Positions 22,381 through 33,523 of a stretch of DNA of 64,000 nt are shown one piece after another (positions within the stretch are counted from its first letter, which is position 1; every line of letters begins with the position of its first letter). The stretch comes from Zantedeschia hybrid cultivar. Its lineage: Eukaryota > Streptophyta > Magnoliopsida > Alismatales > Araceae. The notes under the pieces were generated by a model. That model searched no databases. It was not told the DNA's origin and saw nothing but the letters and a program-made list of their open reading frames with translations. The position numbers were made by a program, and so were the translations under genes. The stretch spans positions 33,998,001 to 34,062,000 of the forward strand of contig JARZZO010000016.1 of the NCBI GenBank assembly GCA_030544215.1, written 5' to 3'.

Positions 22381-23933
22381 TGTTGGGTTCTCGCGGGTTT
22401 CTCCAGATTGCTCACGCAGCGGAAAATAAAATATTAAACAGCGGTCCGTTCCCGTTTCGAAAAACTAAAACTACGATTATTAGATAATCGATTCTCACCA
22501 TGTGCGGATTCGAATCCGCAACCGTTCGGTTCCGTCGGTGCGACACCGCAAGCCGCGCAAGTGCCCGGCCTCTAGCGAAGTCCACGCGATCCTCCTCGCG
22601 ACGGATATCCTCACGTTCCTCGTTCTTCGCAGCCCTCGAAACCTCCGCCGGTCGCCGCAATGATAGCCGCAAAGCGCGGACGATTTCCCGTCGAACGGGA
22701 TTCGGAGAAGTGGCGGAGTAGATCTAGATCTGTCTGGACGCCAGAGAGAGAGAGAAACAGAGGAGGGGCGGCTAGGGTTAGCAGCAGCTTGGCCTGCTTA
22801 GCTCGTTCGCTATGTTTTATACTAACCGCGCGATTTTTCATAAAAACCTTCGGTTTGTATAAAACCCACTTATTTATCCATCGCCTTGAGAATCATTTGT
22901 GTGTGACCCTCTAGGCCCAAGTACCAGTCCAGTTAATGACCCAACAAGCCCAGTGACTCCTTACTAGCTTTATTAATCAATTAATAACCCTTTATGAATT
23001 AATTAATCAATCGAATTGATGTCGCACATCGAATTCGACCGGGCCTCCGATCACATTGGGTGCCAAGCAACACCGCGTGAACCCGGAAGGTATTGGGGTT
23101 AAGTAACCCACTCTTGGAACCTTTCCGCCGACAGTTACCGCGTTGATATAATCCTTCATTCGTACAATGCTCTCGAGTCAACTCAGGGTATGGCGAGCAG
23201 TCAAACCCTAACCGGTCGACTCACTTGGATTGGATGCCGCTGATAAATATCGGAAAACCCCTTTCCTGATATTATCGTCTGCCCTGGACAGGGACTTCCG
23301 CGCATCCTTCCTAGAGCATTCTCTCTCTAAGTACCGAGAGCGAATGATTCCTTATTGACACACAATTCCCTTCGACGGTATTCCGCTGTACCCAATCCTT
23401 GGCGTATTAGAATCCCTTGGCTAGAGATTCGTAAACCAAGGTCAAAGCACAGAAGTCCACCGACAAGGTGTCCTTGGTGTCTCAGGTCCGAGGACCATCC
23501 ACACAACTGCGACAATAGAATCAAACTGGTTAACAGTGAGGTACAATACCATCCAGCGATTCAGTCGGATCAGTTCAGTGAACTCATTCTCCAATGAGCA
23601 CCTACAGATTCGCCTTAGTGTCTCCACACAAGTGACTTATGAGATCAGTCACCCTCATCATATGAGCAGGAGTAATCTGTACTAGTCTAACCGGATATCC
23701 GATGTCCTTCTCGGATATCCTCCGACTAGGAACAATTAAGAATATGTGTGTTTAAGTGATCAGTCTCATTAGTATGATCTCATCATAATCTAATCACTAT
23801 AGCACAAATTCACGGACTTCATTATCAAACGAGAATTAATGCGATTTACACATAATGAATATTGTGCCATTATATTAATAAATGAACGAGATTTACATAG
23901 TCAGATTGGCTTGTAGGCCACCTAAAACTAACA
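22381..23933 (-). repeat. CopB 3' LTR
   Basis: 1553 bp, TGTTGGGTTC to ACTAACA in plus orientation. It is adjacent to the purine tract seen in plus as ATCTCCCACTTGG. It carries a minus-strand TATAAAAC at 22814-22821. The 60-90 codon open frames on both strands are shadows of LTR sequence. Confidence 0.94.
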
Positions 23934-23947
23934 ATCTCCCACTTGGA

Positions 23948-24505
23948 CTAAAGCCAATCACCTTTATACAATAAGCCTATAGACTCTAGGTGACGCTCAA
24001 ACACAATTTGAGCCAACGACTTTGTCAGTGGATCTGCTACATTGTCGACGGATGGAACTCTTTCTACTACTACATCTCCTCTGGATATGATCTCTCTAAT
24101 AAGGTGAAAGCGCCTCAGAATATGCTTCGATTTCTGATGAGACCGCGGCTCTTTCGCTTGCGCAATGGCTCCATTGTTGTCGCACAACAGTGGAACAGGC
24201 TCAGCGATGCTGGGAACTACGCCAAGGTCGGCGATGAATTTCTTCAACCACACTGCTTCTTTGGATGCTTCAGCTGCAGCGATGTACTCAGTTTCAGTCG
24301 TCAAATCTGCAGTGGTTACTTGCTTGGAACTCTTCCAGCACACTACACCTCCGTTCAAAGTAAACACGAATCCAGATGTAGACTTGCTATCATCTGGATC
24401 CGACTGAAAACTCGAGTCAGTAAAGCCTCGCAATTTCAAATCACCTCCTCCATAGACAAGAAACATATCCTTAGTTCTTCTCAAGTACTTAAGGATACAT
24501 TTCAC
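23948..24505 (-). pseudogene. pol: CopB RNase H domain
   Basis: The C-terminal domain of the Copia polyprotein, which removes the RNA strand during reverse transcription. Visible: LRGFTDSSFQSDPDDSKSTS with the first catalytic Asp, TETEYIAAAEASKEAVWLKK with the catalytic Glu, LLCDNNGAI with the next Asp, and RSHQKSKHI (Arg in place of the usual Thr in the AKTKHI-type box). It ends with ERHLESIGLL just before the purine tract, the usual place. A stop separates it from RT. Confidence 0.88.
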
Positions 24506-24577
24506 TGCCTTCCAGTAGTCTTCGCCTGGATTAGCCTGAAATCTGCTCGTAACACTTAGAGCAAATGCAACATCAGG

Positions 24578-25837
24578 TCATGTACATAGCATGGCATAGA
24601 TGATAGATCCTATGGCAGAGGCATAGGATATTCTATCTATGAATGCCCTCTCATTAGGAGTCTTAAGAGACTGCTCCTTTGATAGACTAATTCCGTGTCT
24701 CATCGGTATGAGACCTCTCTTGGAATTTTCCATGCCAAACCTTTTGACTATGGTATCCATGTACAAGGATTGGGTCATTCCAAGCATCCTCTTTGATCTA
24801 TCTCTATAGATCCGTATTCCCAACACGTAAGATGCTTCTCCCAAATCCTTCATGGAGAAGTGTTTCGACAGCGAGATCTTTACTGATGACATCATAACTA
24901 CATCATTCCCAATGAGTAGTATGTCATCTACGTAAAGAACTAGAAAAGTGACTGCACTCCCACTGGTCTTCTTGTACACACAAGGCTCATCTTCATTCTT
25001 AATGAACTCATAAGACTTGACAGCCTCATCAAATCTTATGTTCCAGCTCCGGGAAGCCTGCTTCAGTCCATAAATGGACCTCTGAAGCTTGCACACTTTA
25101 TCTGAAGATTCTTTGCATGTGAAACCTTCTGGTTGTATCATATACACCTCCTCCTCAAGGTTACCATTGAGGAAGGCAGTATTCACATCTATCTGCCAGA
25201 TTTCATAATCAAAATGTGCAGCAATGGCGAGTAGAACTCTGATCGACTTTATCATGGCAACTGGTGAGAAAGTCTCGTCATAGTCAATTCCTTACCTTTG
25301 ACGATATCTCTTTGCCACCAACCTTACCTTATAAGTGTCGATCCGTCCATCAACACCGATCTTTCTCTTAAAGATCCACTTGCAACCGATGGGTACAATA
25401 CCTTCGGACAAGTCCTCTAAGTTCCAAACTTGGTTGGTGTACATGGACTGGATTTCTGAGTTCATGGCTTCTCGCCATTTCCCGGCTTCTGGGCCTTCTA
25501 TGGCCTCCTTGTAGGTTTTAGGATCATCATCCTCATTATATTGTACCTTAGACTTACCTTCAGCAATATGTCCCACATATCGTTCGGGTAGTCTAGGTAC
25601 TCTACCAGATCTACGAGGCTCATCTGTGTATAACTGAACAGATTCAAGAACTGATATCTCATCTGATAATAATGTAGTTGTTTGGGGATCTGGAACCTCT
25701 TCCAGTACTATTTTACTCCCACTGTCCTCTTGGAGAAGGTATTCATCTTCCAGGAAGATAGCTTTCCTGGCGACAAACACCTTTTGTTCACCAGGATGGA
25801 AAAAATAGTATCCAAAGGTTTCCTTTGGATATCCCAC
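24578..25837 (-). pseudogene. pol: CopB reverse transcriptase domain
   Basis: The two open segments 25292-25837 and 24578-25255 make up the RT. Visible: GCKWIFKRKIGVDGRI, then a stop where relatives read QGIDYDETFSPV (CAA to TAA), IWQIDVNTAFLNGNLEEEVYM with the first catalytic Asp, SIYGLKQASRSW, and an intact LYVDDILLIGND box. Otherwise the polymerase motifs are intact. The N-terminal part (SSEPRRSGRVPRLPERY-like) is the integrase-RT linker. Confidence 0.9.
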
Positions 25838-25945
25838 AAACCTGCATTTATCAGTTCATGATTCCAGCTTGTCTGAATCATGCCTCTTTACATGAGCAGG
25901 ACAACCCCAGACTTTAACATGTTTAAATTCTGGTTTCCTGCCTTT
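25838..25945 (-). pseudogene. pol: CopB integrase tail with two stops
   Basis: Reads on from the integrase as KGRKPEFKHVKVWGCPAHVKRH and joins the RT linker. Two in-frame stops interrupt it: TAG in place of Trp after YKI, and TGA in place of Arg before TDKC. Both fit single C:G to T:A changes. Confidence 0.75.
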
Positions 25946-27367
25946 CTATATCTTATATAGAGTAGAGACCACAGACTTGCTGGGTACTCTGTTCAGTAGG
26001 TATGCTGCTGACTCTAGAGCATAACCCCAGAGGGACACTGGTAATCCCGAAAAGCTCATCATGGATCGCACCATGTCCAACAAGATGTGATTCCTCCTTT
26101 CTGATACACCATTCATATGTAGTGTATATAGAGGGGTCAGCTGAGAAAGGATACCATTATCCTTTAAGAATTGTGTGAAATTAGTACTCAAGTATTCTCC
26201 TCCTCGATCTAATCGAAGAGCTTTAATACTCTTTCCTAACTGCTTCTCTACCTCATTCTTGAACTCCTTGAACTTCTCAAATGCTTCCGACTTGTACTTC
26301 ATTAAGTACACATAGCCAAATCTTGAGAAGTCATCGGTGAACGTGATGAAGTAAGAAAAGCCACATTTGGCTTGGGTGGACATTGGACCACATACATCTG
26401 AATGTATTAGTTCCAAAATGTCCTTGGTACGTTCTCCATGTCCAGTAAATGGAGATTTTGCCATCTTTCCCATAAGGCAGGATTCACATGTTGCAAACGA
26501 TTCATAATCGAATGATATCAAGTAACCATGCTTGTGCAACTTTTGCAATCTGCTTTCGCTAATGTGCCCAAGTCTACAATGCCACATGTAGGTCTGGTTC
26601 ACACAATTCTTGCTCTTCTTAAGAGCATTATCAATTTGAAGATTGTAATAAGAAACATCTAAGAGATATAGACTGTTGACTAAAGATGCCGAAGCTATTG
26701 ATTTATTACCATAATAAATCAAACAACTTCTATTCTCAATAGTCAACCTATATCCTATCTTGTCCAAACAAGATATTGATATGATGTTCTTTATTATGCT
26801 AAGAACATAATAACAATCTTCTAAAAGTAAGGTGTCTCCTGATGGAAGCATGAGGTTTGCTGTCCCAACAACAATCGCCGCAACTTTTGCACCGTTTCCT
26901 AGCCTCAATTCCACCTCACCTTGTCTCAGCTTACGCTTACTTGTCAGCATCTGCACATCATGGCAGATATGAGAAACACATCCGGTATCTAACACCCAAG
27001 ATGTGGAATCTCTAACTGATAAGTTGATATCTATCATATAGATATCTGAAGCTTCAGACAGCTTCACTCTTCCATGAGCTTTATCGTTAAGAAACTCCTT
27101 GCAGTTCCTCTTCCAGTGACCATACTGCTTATAGTAGAAGCAATCACCCTTCACTATTCTTTTGCCTTTGTCCTTCGATCCTTTATCGTTATATGTCATC
27201 TCTGCTTCAGGGGCATCCAATGCCGATTCAGCAGGAGGATCAGCTCCAGGGACAAAGTCAATGTGCTCAGATCTGAAGACATTCTTCAGGTTTCCGAACC
27301 AATCCGAGTAGATCAGGTAAGTCAAAAGGGCATCAAGTATGCCACGGAGTGGGTTATTCGACGACAT
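25946..27367 (-). pseudogene. gag: CopB gag remnant, protease and integrase in one frame
   Basis: 473 residues. The start MSSNNPLRGILD matches Copia gag and follows the conserved leader, so it is the true start. After about residue 58, some 170 residues of gag present in CopA are missing and the frame joins the zinc knuckle, CFYYKQYGHWKRNC (76-89; second Cys changed to Tyr). The protease loop WVLDTGC has Asp at about 127. The integrase has HCRLGHI...CESC zinc ligands (262-296), Asp in HSDVCGPM (323), Asp in LRLDRGGEY (386) and Glu in NGVSERRN (422), i.e. D-x35-E. The integrase core looks intact, unlike CopA. Confidence 0.9.
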
Positions 27368-27458
27368 AATTCCCTACAGGAGATAAGTAAAATCTATTTA
27401 GCAGATGTTCAATTATTAAAATTTAAAACAAGACATGGTCTTTTTTTCAAGTTTAACT

Positions 27459-27530
27459 CCCACTAATTTTCGACGAACTGTATAACCCTCAGTTATACAG
27501 AACGGGAGACGTCGACAGTCTCCTAGTGGG
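27459..27530 (-). promoter_or_regulatory. CopB predicted three-way junction before gag
   Basis: Outer arms CCCACTA (27459-27465) and TAGTGGG (27524-27530) pair fully. Inside are a 9-bp perfect stem (CTGTATAAC with GTTATACAG, 27478-27500) and a 6-bp stem (GGAGAC with GTCTCC, 27505-27523). It ends about 92 nt before the gag ATG. CopA and CopC have counterparts. Confidence 0.72.
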
Positions 27531-27558
27531 GATCAGAATCTCAATGACTTGCACTATA

Positions 27559-28117
27559 GCTTTGTGGATAGCACAACAAACTGTAATACAATCAAAGAGC
27601 ACCTAACTCATAGGACTTGCAACTCCTTGCAATATCTGATCATAACTTCGGTCCCCAGAGATTTAATGGCCTTGTGGATAGCACAACAAACTATTAATCC
27701 TGGTCTAAGCTAACCATCATTACGCGACAAGCATAGATTTGCATGCAGCCCTTGTGGATAGCACAACAAAGTTACATGGTTCCTCTACCCCGATCATATA
27801 GGCATCTAATGCCATAACCACAGTTTCTCCTCCTAATTAAGTAGGCCTTGTGGATAGCACAACAAACCTGCCTAAAGTGATTTGAATCCTATAACTATAA
27901 TGATGGTGGACCACGCGGTAAGTTCTTAACTACTCACGTTACGGCTTAGAGTTTATCTGAGGTTATTTAAATAACTTTTATCTAGGTCTTTCCTAGGTGA
28001 TAGTATATAAAGATATTGTATATATTTACTAAATACTATACCTGCTTTGATTCATAATCAAAAGAAAAACAATGCATTACATACATGTCTAGTGTGGTCA
28101 TGGATAGCACAGTGGGT
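27559..28117 (-). promoter_or_regulatory. CopB four-copy leader motif plus an upstream fifth
   Basis: CTTGTGGATAGCACAACAAA (plus orientation) occurs four times with almost no change, cores at 27574, 27684, 27764 and 27860. In sense order the spacings are 96, 80 and 110. A related GTCATGGATAGCACAGTG lies at 28098-28117. Sequence between the copies is not repeated, so this is an interspersed and not a tandem repeat. Confidence 0.85.
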
Positions 28118-28735
28118 TTGACTTGAGCCAACAGTCAAACGCACACACAATCTAACATAACATTTACATTAGATAAACCTACAAACACATAGACAAAGGA
28201 TCTTCATCTTTTCGCCTTCCTGGTTGCAGCTGTGGATCGTCTTCCTCCTTCCTCGGTTGCCTCGATCATATTACAATAAATTCTAGAATTTACAAGTAAA
28301 TTGAAGAAGGCCTTATGGCGAGTACAAGAGTGAGGGAGATAGAAATACATCAGAGAATGAGAGAGGGAGAGATACGCAGATCTCTATTTATTAACAATTA
28401 ATAAACATCCATCATTCATCCACGATCCACACAAACACATCATTCATCACATGAACAATTAAATAAGTGCATATCCATGACCACGGTGTGTTTTAAACAT
28501 CCCACACATGATTCAGCACATCACATGGCTAAAATAAAAGAGTTTTCAAAATATATAATTTTGGCTTTCAAAAGGCTGGGATCCAATCAAAATTGGTGTT
28601 TGAATTTTGAAAACACTTTTAATTAACTTAACATGTAATTAAATCAAAATTTAAAAGCAATAAACACACATCACATATGCACACACTCCGAATTAATAAT
28701 TCTAAATTATTCCATACAAATTAGAACAATTCTAA
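28118..28735 (-). other. CopB leader, AT-rich, no gene
   Basis: No coding potential is seen. The sequence parallels the CopA leader (10060-10700) in composition and in short matching strings around the splice-like TGCAACC/AGGAGGAAG region near 28225-28260. Confidence 0.6.
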
Positions 28736-29330
28736 TAATCTAACACTTAGATTAAACCCCATCGATAATCTAACAATTAGACTATTAATGACTAATCTAA
28801 CTCTTAGACTAGTCCAATAAAGTCAATTAATAATTTAACACTTAAATTAATAATCAACCAAATTAATTATTAACTACTAACCTAACATTTAGATTAATCA
28901 ATTAATGTTAATTATTAATTTATCTGTTAAACTAATAATTAACACTAAGTAGTTAATAATTAATTAATCTAACTCTTATATTAAATAATTAAAGTTATCA
29001 TTAATTTAACTATTAAATTAATGACTAACAATAATTAATCAAGGACTACCAATTTAACATTTAAATCAGTCATTTAAGTTAATTATTAATTTAACAATTA
29101 AATTAATAACTAACTCAAATTAATAATTAACAATTAGATGTATTAATAATTAATAATCTAACAATTATATTAATAATTATTGATTACTAATTTTAACTCT
29201 TAAAATTAGATAAATTAAGGTCAATAATTAATTTAACACTTAAACTAATAGTAACCTCAATTAATCCACAACTAATTGCTAATTAATAATAAATCCTTAA
29301 TTGACATGATGATTCAAAATCATTAAATAA
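28736..29330 (-). repeat. Array of about 13 short AT-rich inverted repeats in the CopB leader
   Basis: Units such as AATCTAACACTTAGATTAA, AATTTAACTATTAAATTAAT and AATCTAACAATTAGACTATT recur about every 30-50 bp. Each has an arm of about 6-7 bases, a 4-6 base loop and the inverted arm. CopA has two or three such units and CopC one, so they appear to have expanded in CopB. Confidence 0.75.
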
Positions 29331-29449
29331 AAGCCCCAATTAAATAAAATTGAATAGTAATTTAAATTTTCAAAACAAATTTTGAATTTTAAATTAAATT
29401 CAAGTTTTATTTACATTTTAAATGGGCATTAGGGGTTTTATTTTTGGGT

Positions 29450-29790
29450 TTAATAGGGTGGAACAGGGCTCGGCCCAATTACTGACCCTGGGCTCGGTAG
29501 CGACCCGAGCCAGGGTCCCTGGGCTCGAGCCAGGGCTCGGGCCCCTGGCCCAGGCGCCCCTGGCTTGCCCAGCCGGCCTGTCCAGCCGGTTGAACCGGCC
29601 TCGAGCCCCCCCCCCCCCTTCTGCTGCAACCCGACGCCCTTTCCAGTTGCAGGTGGCAGCTGCGGTCTTGTAGGCCACCGACGGCCACCCCCCCCAGCGC
29701 CGCAGGCCTTGGCCGGGGATGCCCCGGGCACCGGTGGGCACGCCGGCGCCGGCGGGTCGCCGGAAAAGCCCTCAAAGGAGCCGACCAAGA
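29450..29790 (-). other. GC-rich block of the CopB leader
   Basis: A strongly GC-rich stretch with C runs (about 29607-29619, 29687-29694). It occupies the same leader place as the CopA block at 9600-9960. Open frames on both strands are compositional. Part of the CopB leader between the hairpins and the AT-rich array. Confidence 0.7.
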
Positions 29791-29953
29791 TCCTAAACCC
29801 TCCAAAAAAAAAAAAAATTTCTGGTTTTGCAGGGTTTCTAAATCTGAATTAGGGCTCGATTTTTGCAGCTCTTCAAGGCCACTCCGGCGCCGGCAAACAT
29901 ACCGGATGTTCTGTGGTGACTATCACCTAGAGATCCGGGCATCTGGGCCGCCA

Positions 29954-30091
29954 TCCCAACGCTTGGGAATCGTTAACGAAGCCGCCGAAAACACCCCGTT
30001 CATCGTCTCACGAAGAACACAAAACACCCCAAATAAAATCTGAAAAATCACAGAAAAATAATCTAATTATTTGTGTTCATCTTATGAACAC
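29954..30091 (-). promoter_or_regulatory. Three short-loop hairpins in the CopB leader
   Basis: Same order as in CopA when read on the minus strand: 8-bp stem GTGTTCAT/ATGAACAC (30073-30091), GTTCTTCGT-type stem with one mismatch (29998-30018), and TCCCAA/TTGGGA (29954-29968). Loops differ from CopA (AAG, GAG, GCG against GAG, CGA, TCG) while stems are kept. Confidence 0.7.
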
Positions 30092-30181
30092 TACTTCGTC
30101 ATTTTAATCGGATTAAACGCATGGAATAACTCATGAAAAAATTAATTTGGAGATCGAAACGGGACGAGAAACAGTGGAACC

Positions 30182-30195
30182 TGGCTCTGATACCA
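30182..30195 (-). other. CopB primer binding site (Met-tRNA type)
   Basis: The minus strand reads TGGTATCAGAGCCA one base after the LTR end, complementary to initiator tRNA-Met as in other plant Copia elements. Confidence 0.92.
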
Positions 30196-30196
30196 C

Positions 30197-31738
30197 TGTT
30201 GGGTTCTCGCGGGTTTCTCCGGATCGCTCACGCAACGGAAAATAAAATATTAAACAGCGGTCCGTTCCCGTTTCGAAAAACTAAAACTACGATTATCGGA
30301 TAATCGATTCTCACCATATGCGGATTCGAATCCACAATCGTTCGGTTCCGTCAGTGCGACACCGCAAGCCGCGCAAGTGCTCGGCCTCTAGCGAAGTCCA
30401 CGCGATCCTCCTCGCGACGGATATCCTCACGTTCCTCGTTCTTCGCAGCCCTCGAAACCTCCGCCGGTCGCCGCAATGATAGCCGTAAAGCGCGGACGAT
30501 TTCCCGTCGAACGGGATTCGGAGAAGCGGCGGAGCAGATCTATATCTGTCTGGACGCCAGAGAGAGAGAGAAACAGAGGAGGTTAACAGCAGCTTGGCCT
30601 GCTCAGCCCGTTTGCTATGTTTTCTACTAATCGCGCGGTTTTTCATGAAACCCCCCAGTTTGTATAAAACCCACTTATTTATCCATCGCCTTGAGAATCA
30701 TTTGCGTGTGACCCTCTAGGCCCAAGTACCAGTCCAGTTAATGACCCAACAAGCCCAGTGACTCCTTACTAGCTTTATTAATCAATTAATAACCCTTTAT
30801 GAATTAATTAATCAATCGAATTGATGTCGCACATCGAATTCGACCGGGCCTCCGATCACATTGGGTGCCAAGCAACACCGCGTGAACCCGGAAGGTATTG
30901 GGGTTAAGTAACCCACTCTTGGAACCTTTCCGCCGACAGTTACCGCGTGGATATAATCCTTCATTCGTACAATGCCCTCGAGTCAACTCAGGGTATGGCG
31001 AGTTGTCAAACCCTAACTGGTCGCCTCACTTGGATTGGATGCCGCTGATAAATATCAGAAAACTCCTTTCCCGATATTATCGTCCGCCCTGGCCAGGGAC
31101 TTCCACGCATCCTTCCTAGAGCATTCTCTCTCTAAGTACCGAGAGCGAATGATTCCTTATTGACACACAATTCCCTTCAACGGTATTCCGCTGTACTCAA
31201 TCCTTGGTGTATTAGAATCCCGTGGCTAGAGATTCGTAAACCAAGGTCAAAGCACAGAAGTCCACCGACAAGGTGTCCTTGGTGTCTCTGGTCCGAGGAC
31301 CATCCACGCAACTGTGACAATAGAATCAAACTGGTTGACAGTGAGGTACAATACCATCCAGCGGTTCAGTCGGATCAGTTCAATGAACTCATTCTCCAAT
31401 GAGCACCTACAAATTCGCCTTAGTGTCTCCACACAAATGACTTATGAGATCAGTCACCCTCATCATATGAGCAGGAGTAATATGTACTAGTCTAACCGGA
31501 TATCCGATGTCCTTCTCGGATATCCTCCGACTAGGAACAATTAAGAATATGTGTGTTTAAGTGATCAGTCTCATTAGTATGATCTCATCATAATCTGATC
31601 ACTATAGCACATATTCACGGACTTCATTATGAAACGAGAATTAATGCAATTTACACATAATGAATATTGTGCCATTATATTAATAAATGAACGAGATTTA
31701 CATAGTCAGATTGGCTTGTAGGCCACCTAAAACTAACA
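30197..31738 (-). repeat. CopB 5' LTR
   Basis: 1542 bp, nearly identical to 22381-23933. It lacks about 10 bp near 30580 that the other copy has, and the TATA-like TATAAAAC of the 3' copy reads TAGAAAAC here (about 30614-30621). Confidence 0.94.
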
Positions 31739-31810
31739 CAAAGTCCATATCTTGTTTTAGTTAATCTGAATACCTGCTAATTATGATTTGATTATCTCCT
31801 GTAGGCTAGA

Positions 31811-32578
31811 ATGTCGCATCATAACCCGTTGAGAGGCATACTCGATGACAACCGTTTGACAGGCACCAACTATTCGGACTGGCTTAGGAACTTGAAGATT
31901 GTCCTCAGGTCTGAGCAGATTGCCTATGTCTTGGATAATGAACCTCCTACTGAACCAGCATTAAATGCCCCAGAGGAGGAAATGATTGCATATGAAAATT
32001 GGAAGGAAGACTCCACCATGACCCAATGCTACATGTTAGCCTCTATGAGCAATGAGTTGCAGAGGCAACATGAGGAGATGGATGCTAGATCCATCATACT
32101 CCATTTGAATGAGTTGTTTGGTGAGCAGAGCATAATCGAACAATATGAGATATCTAAGAATCTGTTCAAGGCTCATATGGCAGAGGGAACTTCAGTACAT
32201 ACTCATGTACTGAAGATGATAGAATGGGTGGAGAGGCTGGATACTCTTAGGGTTACACTTCTCAAGGAGATGCATACTGACCTCGTGCTATCTTCCCTTC
32301 CACAATCTTATGCTCAGTTCATTGTTAACTTTAACATGAACAAGATCCAGACCACTTTAGCTGAGCTACTGAACATGTTGAAGACTGCAGAGGGGAACCT
32401 TGCGAAGGATAAACCCCAAATCCTCATGGTTGGTAAGACCAACAGAAAGAGACTTGCAGTCCAAGCCTTTCGGAAAGGTAAGAACATGATTCAAAGAAAG
32501 CAAAAGGTTGTCAAGAAAGACAAAGGCAAGAGTACTGAGAAAGGTGATTACTTCTACCGTCACCAGAAGGGTCACTAG
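31811..32578 (+). pseudogene. gag: CopA gag
   Basis: 255 residues, starting MSHHNPLRGILDDNRLTGTN after the conserved leader, so the start is firm. This is a Copia gag (UBN2-like): NYSDWLRNLKIVL (20-32), an AYENWKEDSTM motif (about 60-70) and a SLPQSYAQFIVNFNMNK motif (about 163-179). It would form the particle. The C-terminal zinc knuckle reads DYFYRHQKGH then a TAG where CopB has Trp: the knuckle has lost Cys residues and the frame is broken. In an intact element gag and pol are one frame. Confidence 0.9.
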
Positions 32579-33523
32579 AAGAGGAATTGCAAGGAATACC
32601 TCAAAGACAAGGCTCAAGGAACTGTGAAGCAGCAGGACGCTTCAGGTATCTATATGATAGATGTAAACTTGTCAATAAGAGATTGTACATTATGGGTATT
32701 AGATACTGGATGTGTATCTCATATCTGTAATTCTGTGCAGGCACTGACAAGAAGACGTAAGCTGAGGACCGGAGAGGTAGAGCTGAGGCTAGGTAACGGC
32801 GCAAGAGTTGCGGCGATTGCTGTGGGGATACTGAAGCTCAAGCTACCATCCGGAGACACCTTTTCATTAGATGAATGTTATTATGTTCCTAGCATAATAA
32901 GAAATATTATTTCTATTTCATGTTTAGATAGAATTGGATACAATTTAAATTTTAGGAACAATAGTTATTCAATTTATTTTGGAAATAAATTAATAGCTTC
33001 TGCTATCTTGTCCAATGGTTTGTATCTATTAAATGTGTCTCATGAAAATTTACACATCGGTTCTTTAATTAAAAGAAGTAAGTATGAAATGAACAAAGCC
33101 TACTTATGGCATTGTAGGCTTGGATACATTGGTGAAAACATACTCCAAAGGATGCATAAAGATGGATATTTAGATCCATTTGATTATGAATCATATGTAA
33201 CCTGTGAGTCATGTTTAATGGGTAAAATGGCTAAGTCTCCATTTAGTGGAACTGGAGAACGAGCCAAAGACATCTTAGAACTTATACAATTAAATGTATG
33301 TGGTCCTATGTCGACCCAAGCCATTGGTGGTTTCTCATATTTCATTACGTTCACTGATGATCACTCAAGGTTTGGATACATATACTTATTGAAGTATAAA
33401 TTTGAAGTCTTTGAGAAATTCAGAGAATTTAAGAATGAAGTAGAGAAACAAATTAGAAAGAGTATAAAAACCATCCGATCTAATCGAGGTGGTGAATACT
33501 TGAGTACTGAGCTCATTAAATAG
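32579..33523 (+). pseudogene. pol: CopA protease and integrase N-terminal part
   Basis: Protease loop WVLDTGC (DTG at 32702-32710). Integrase zinc site HCRLGYI has Tyr where CopB has the His ligand; CESC is kept. The first integrase Asp is changed (QLNVCGPM against HSDVCGPM in CopB), and the second too (RSNRGGEY against LDRGGEY). Both are Asp to Asn, i.e. G to A. A TAG follows at 33521-33523. The integrase cannot be active. Confidence 0.88.

Larger units (their letters stand above)
22381..31738 (-). mobile_element. CopB: Ty1/Copia retrotransposon, complete ends, in the CopA leader
   Basis: LTRs at 22381-23933 and 30197-31738 are nearly identical. The duplication CAAAG lies at 22376-22380 and 31739-31743. 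A Met-tRNA primer site (30182-30195) and a purine tract (23934-23946) give the minus sense. At 9358 bp it encodes a truncated gag fused in frame to protease and integrase, then RT and RNase H. Several stops are present. Its LTR similarity makes it the youngest-looking full element here. Confidence 0.94.

Noticed and set aside
27559..27866. CRISPR-like reading of the four 20-bp CopB repeats
   Set aside because: Only four copies, unequal spacing, in a retrotransposon leader of a plant genome, with spacing shared by related families.
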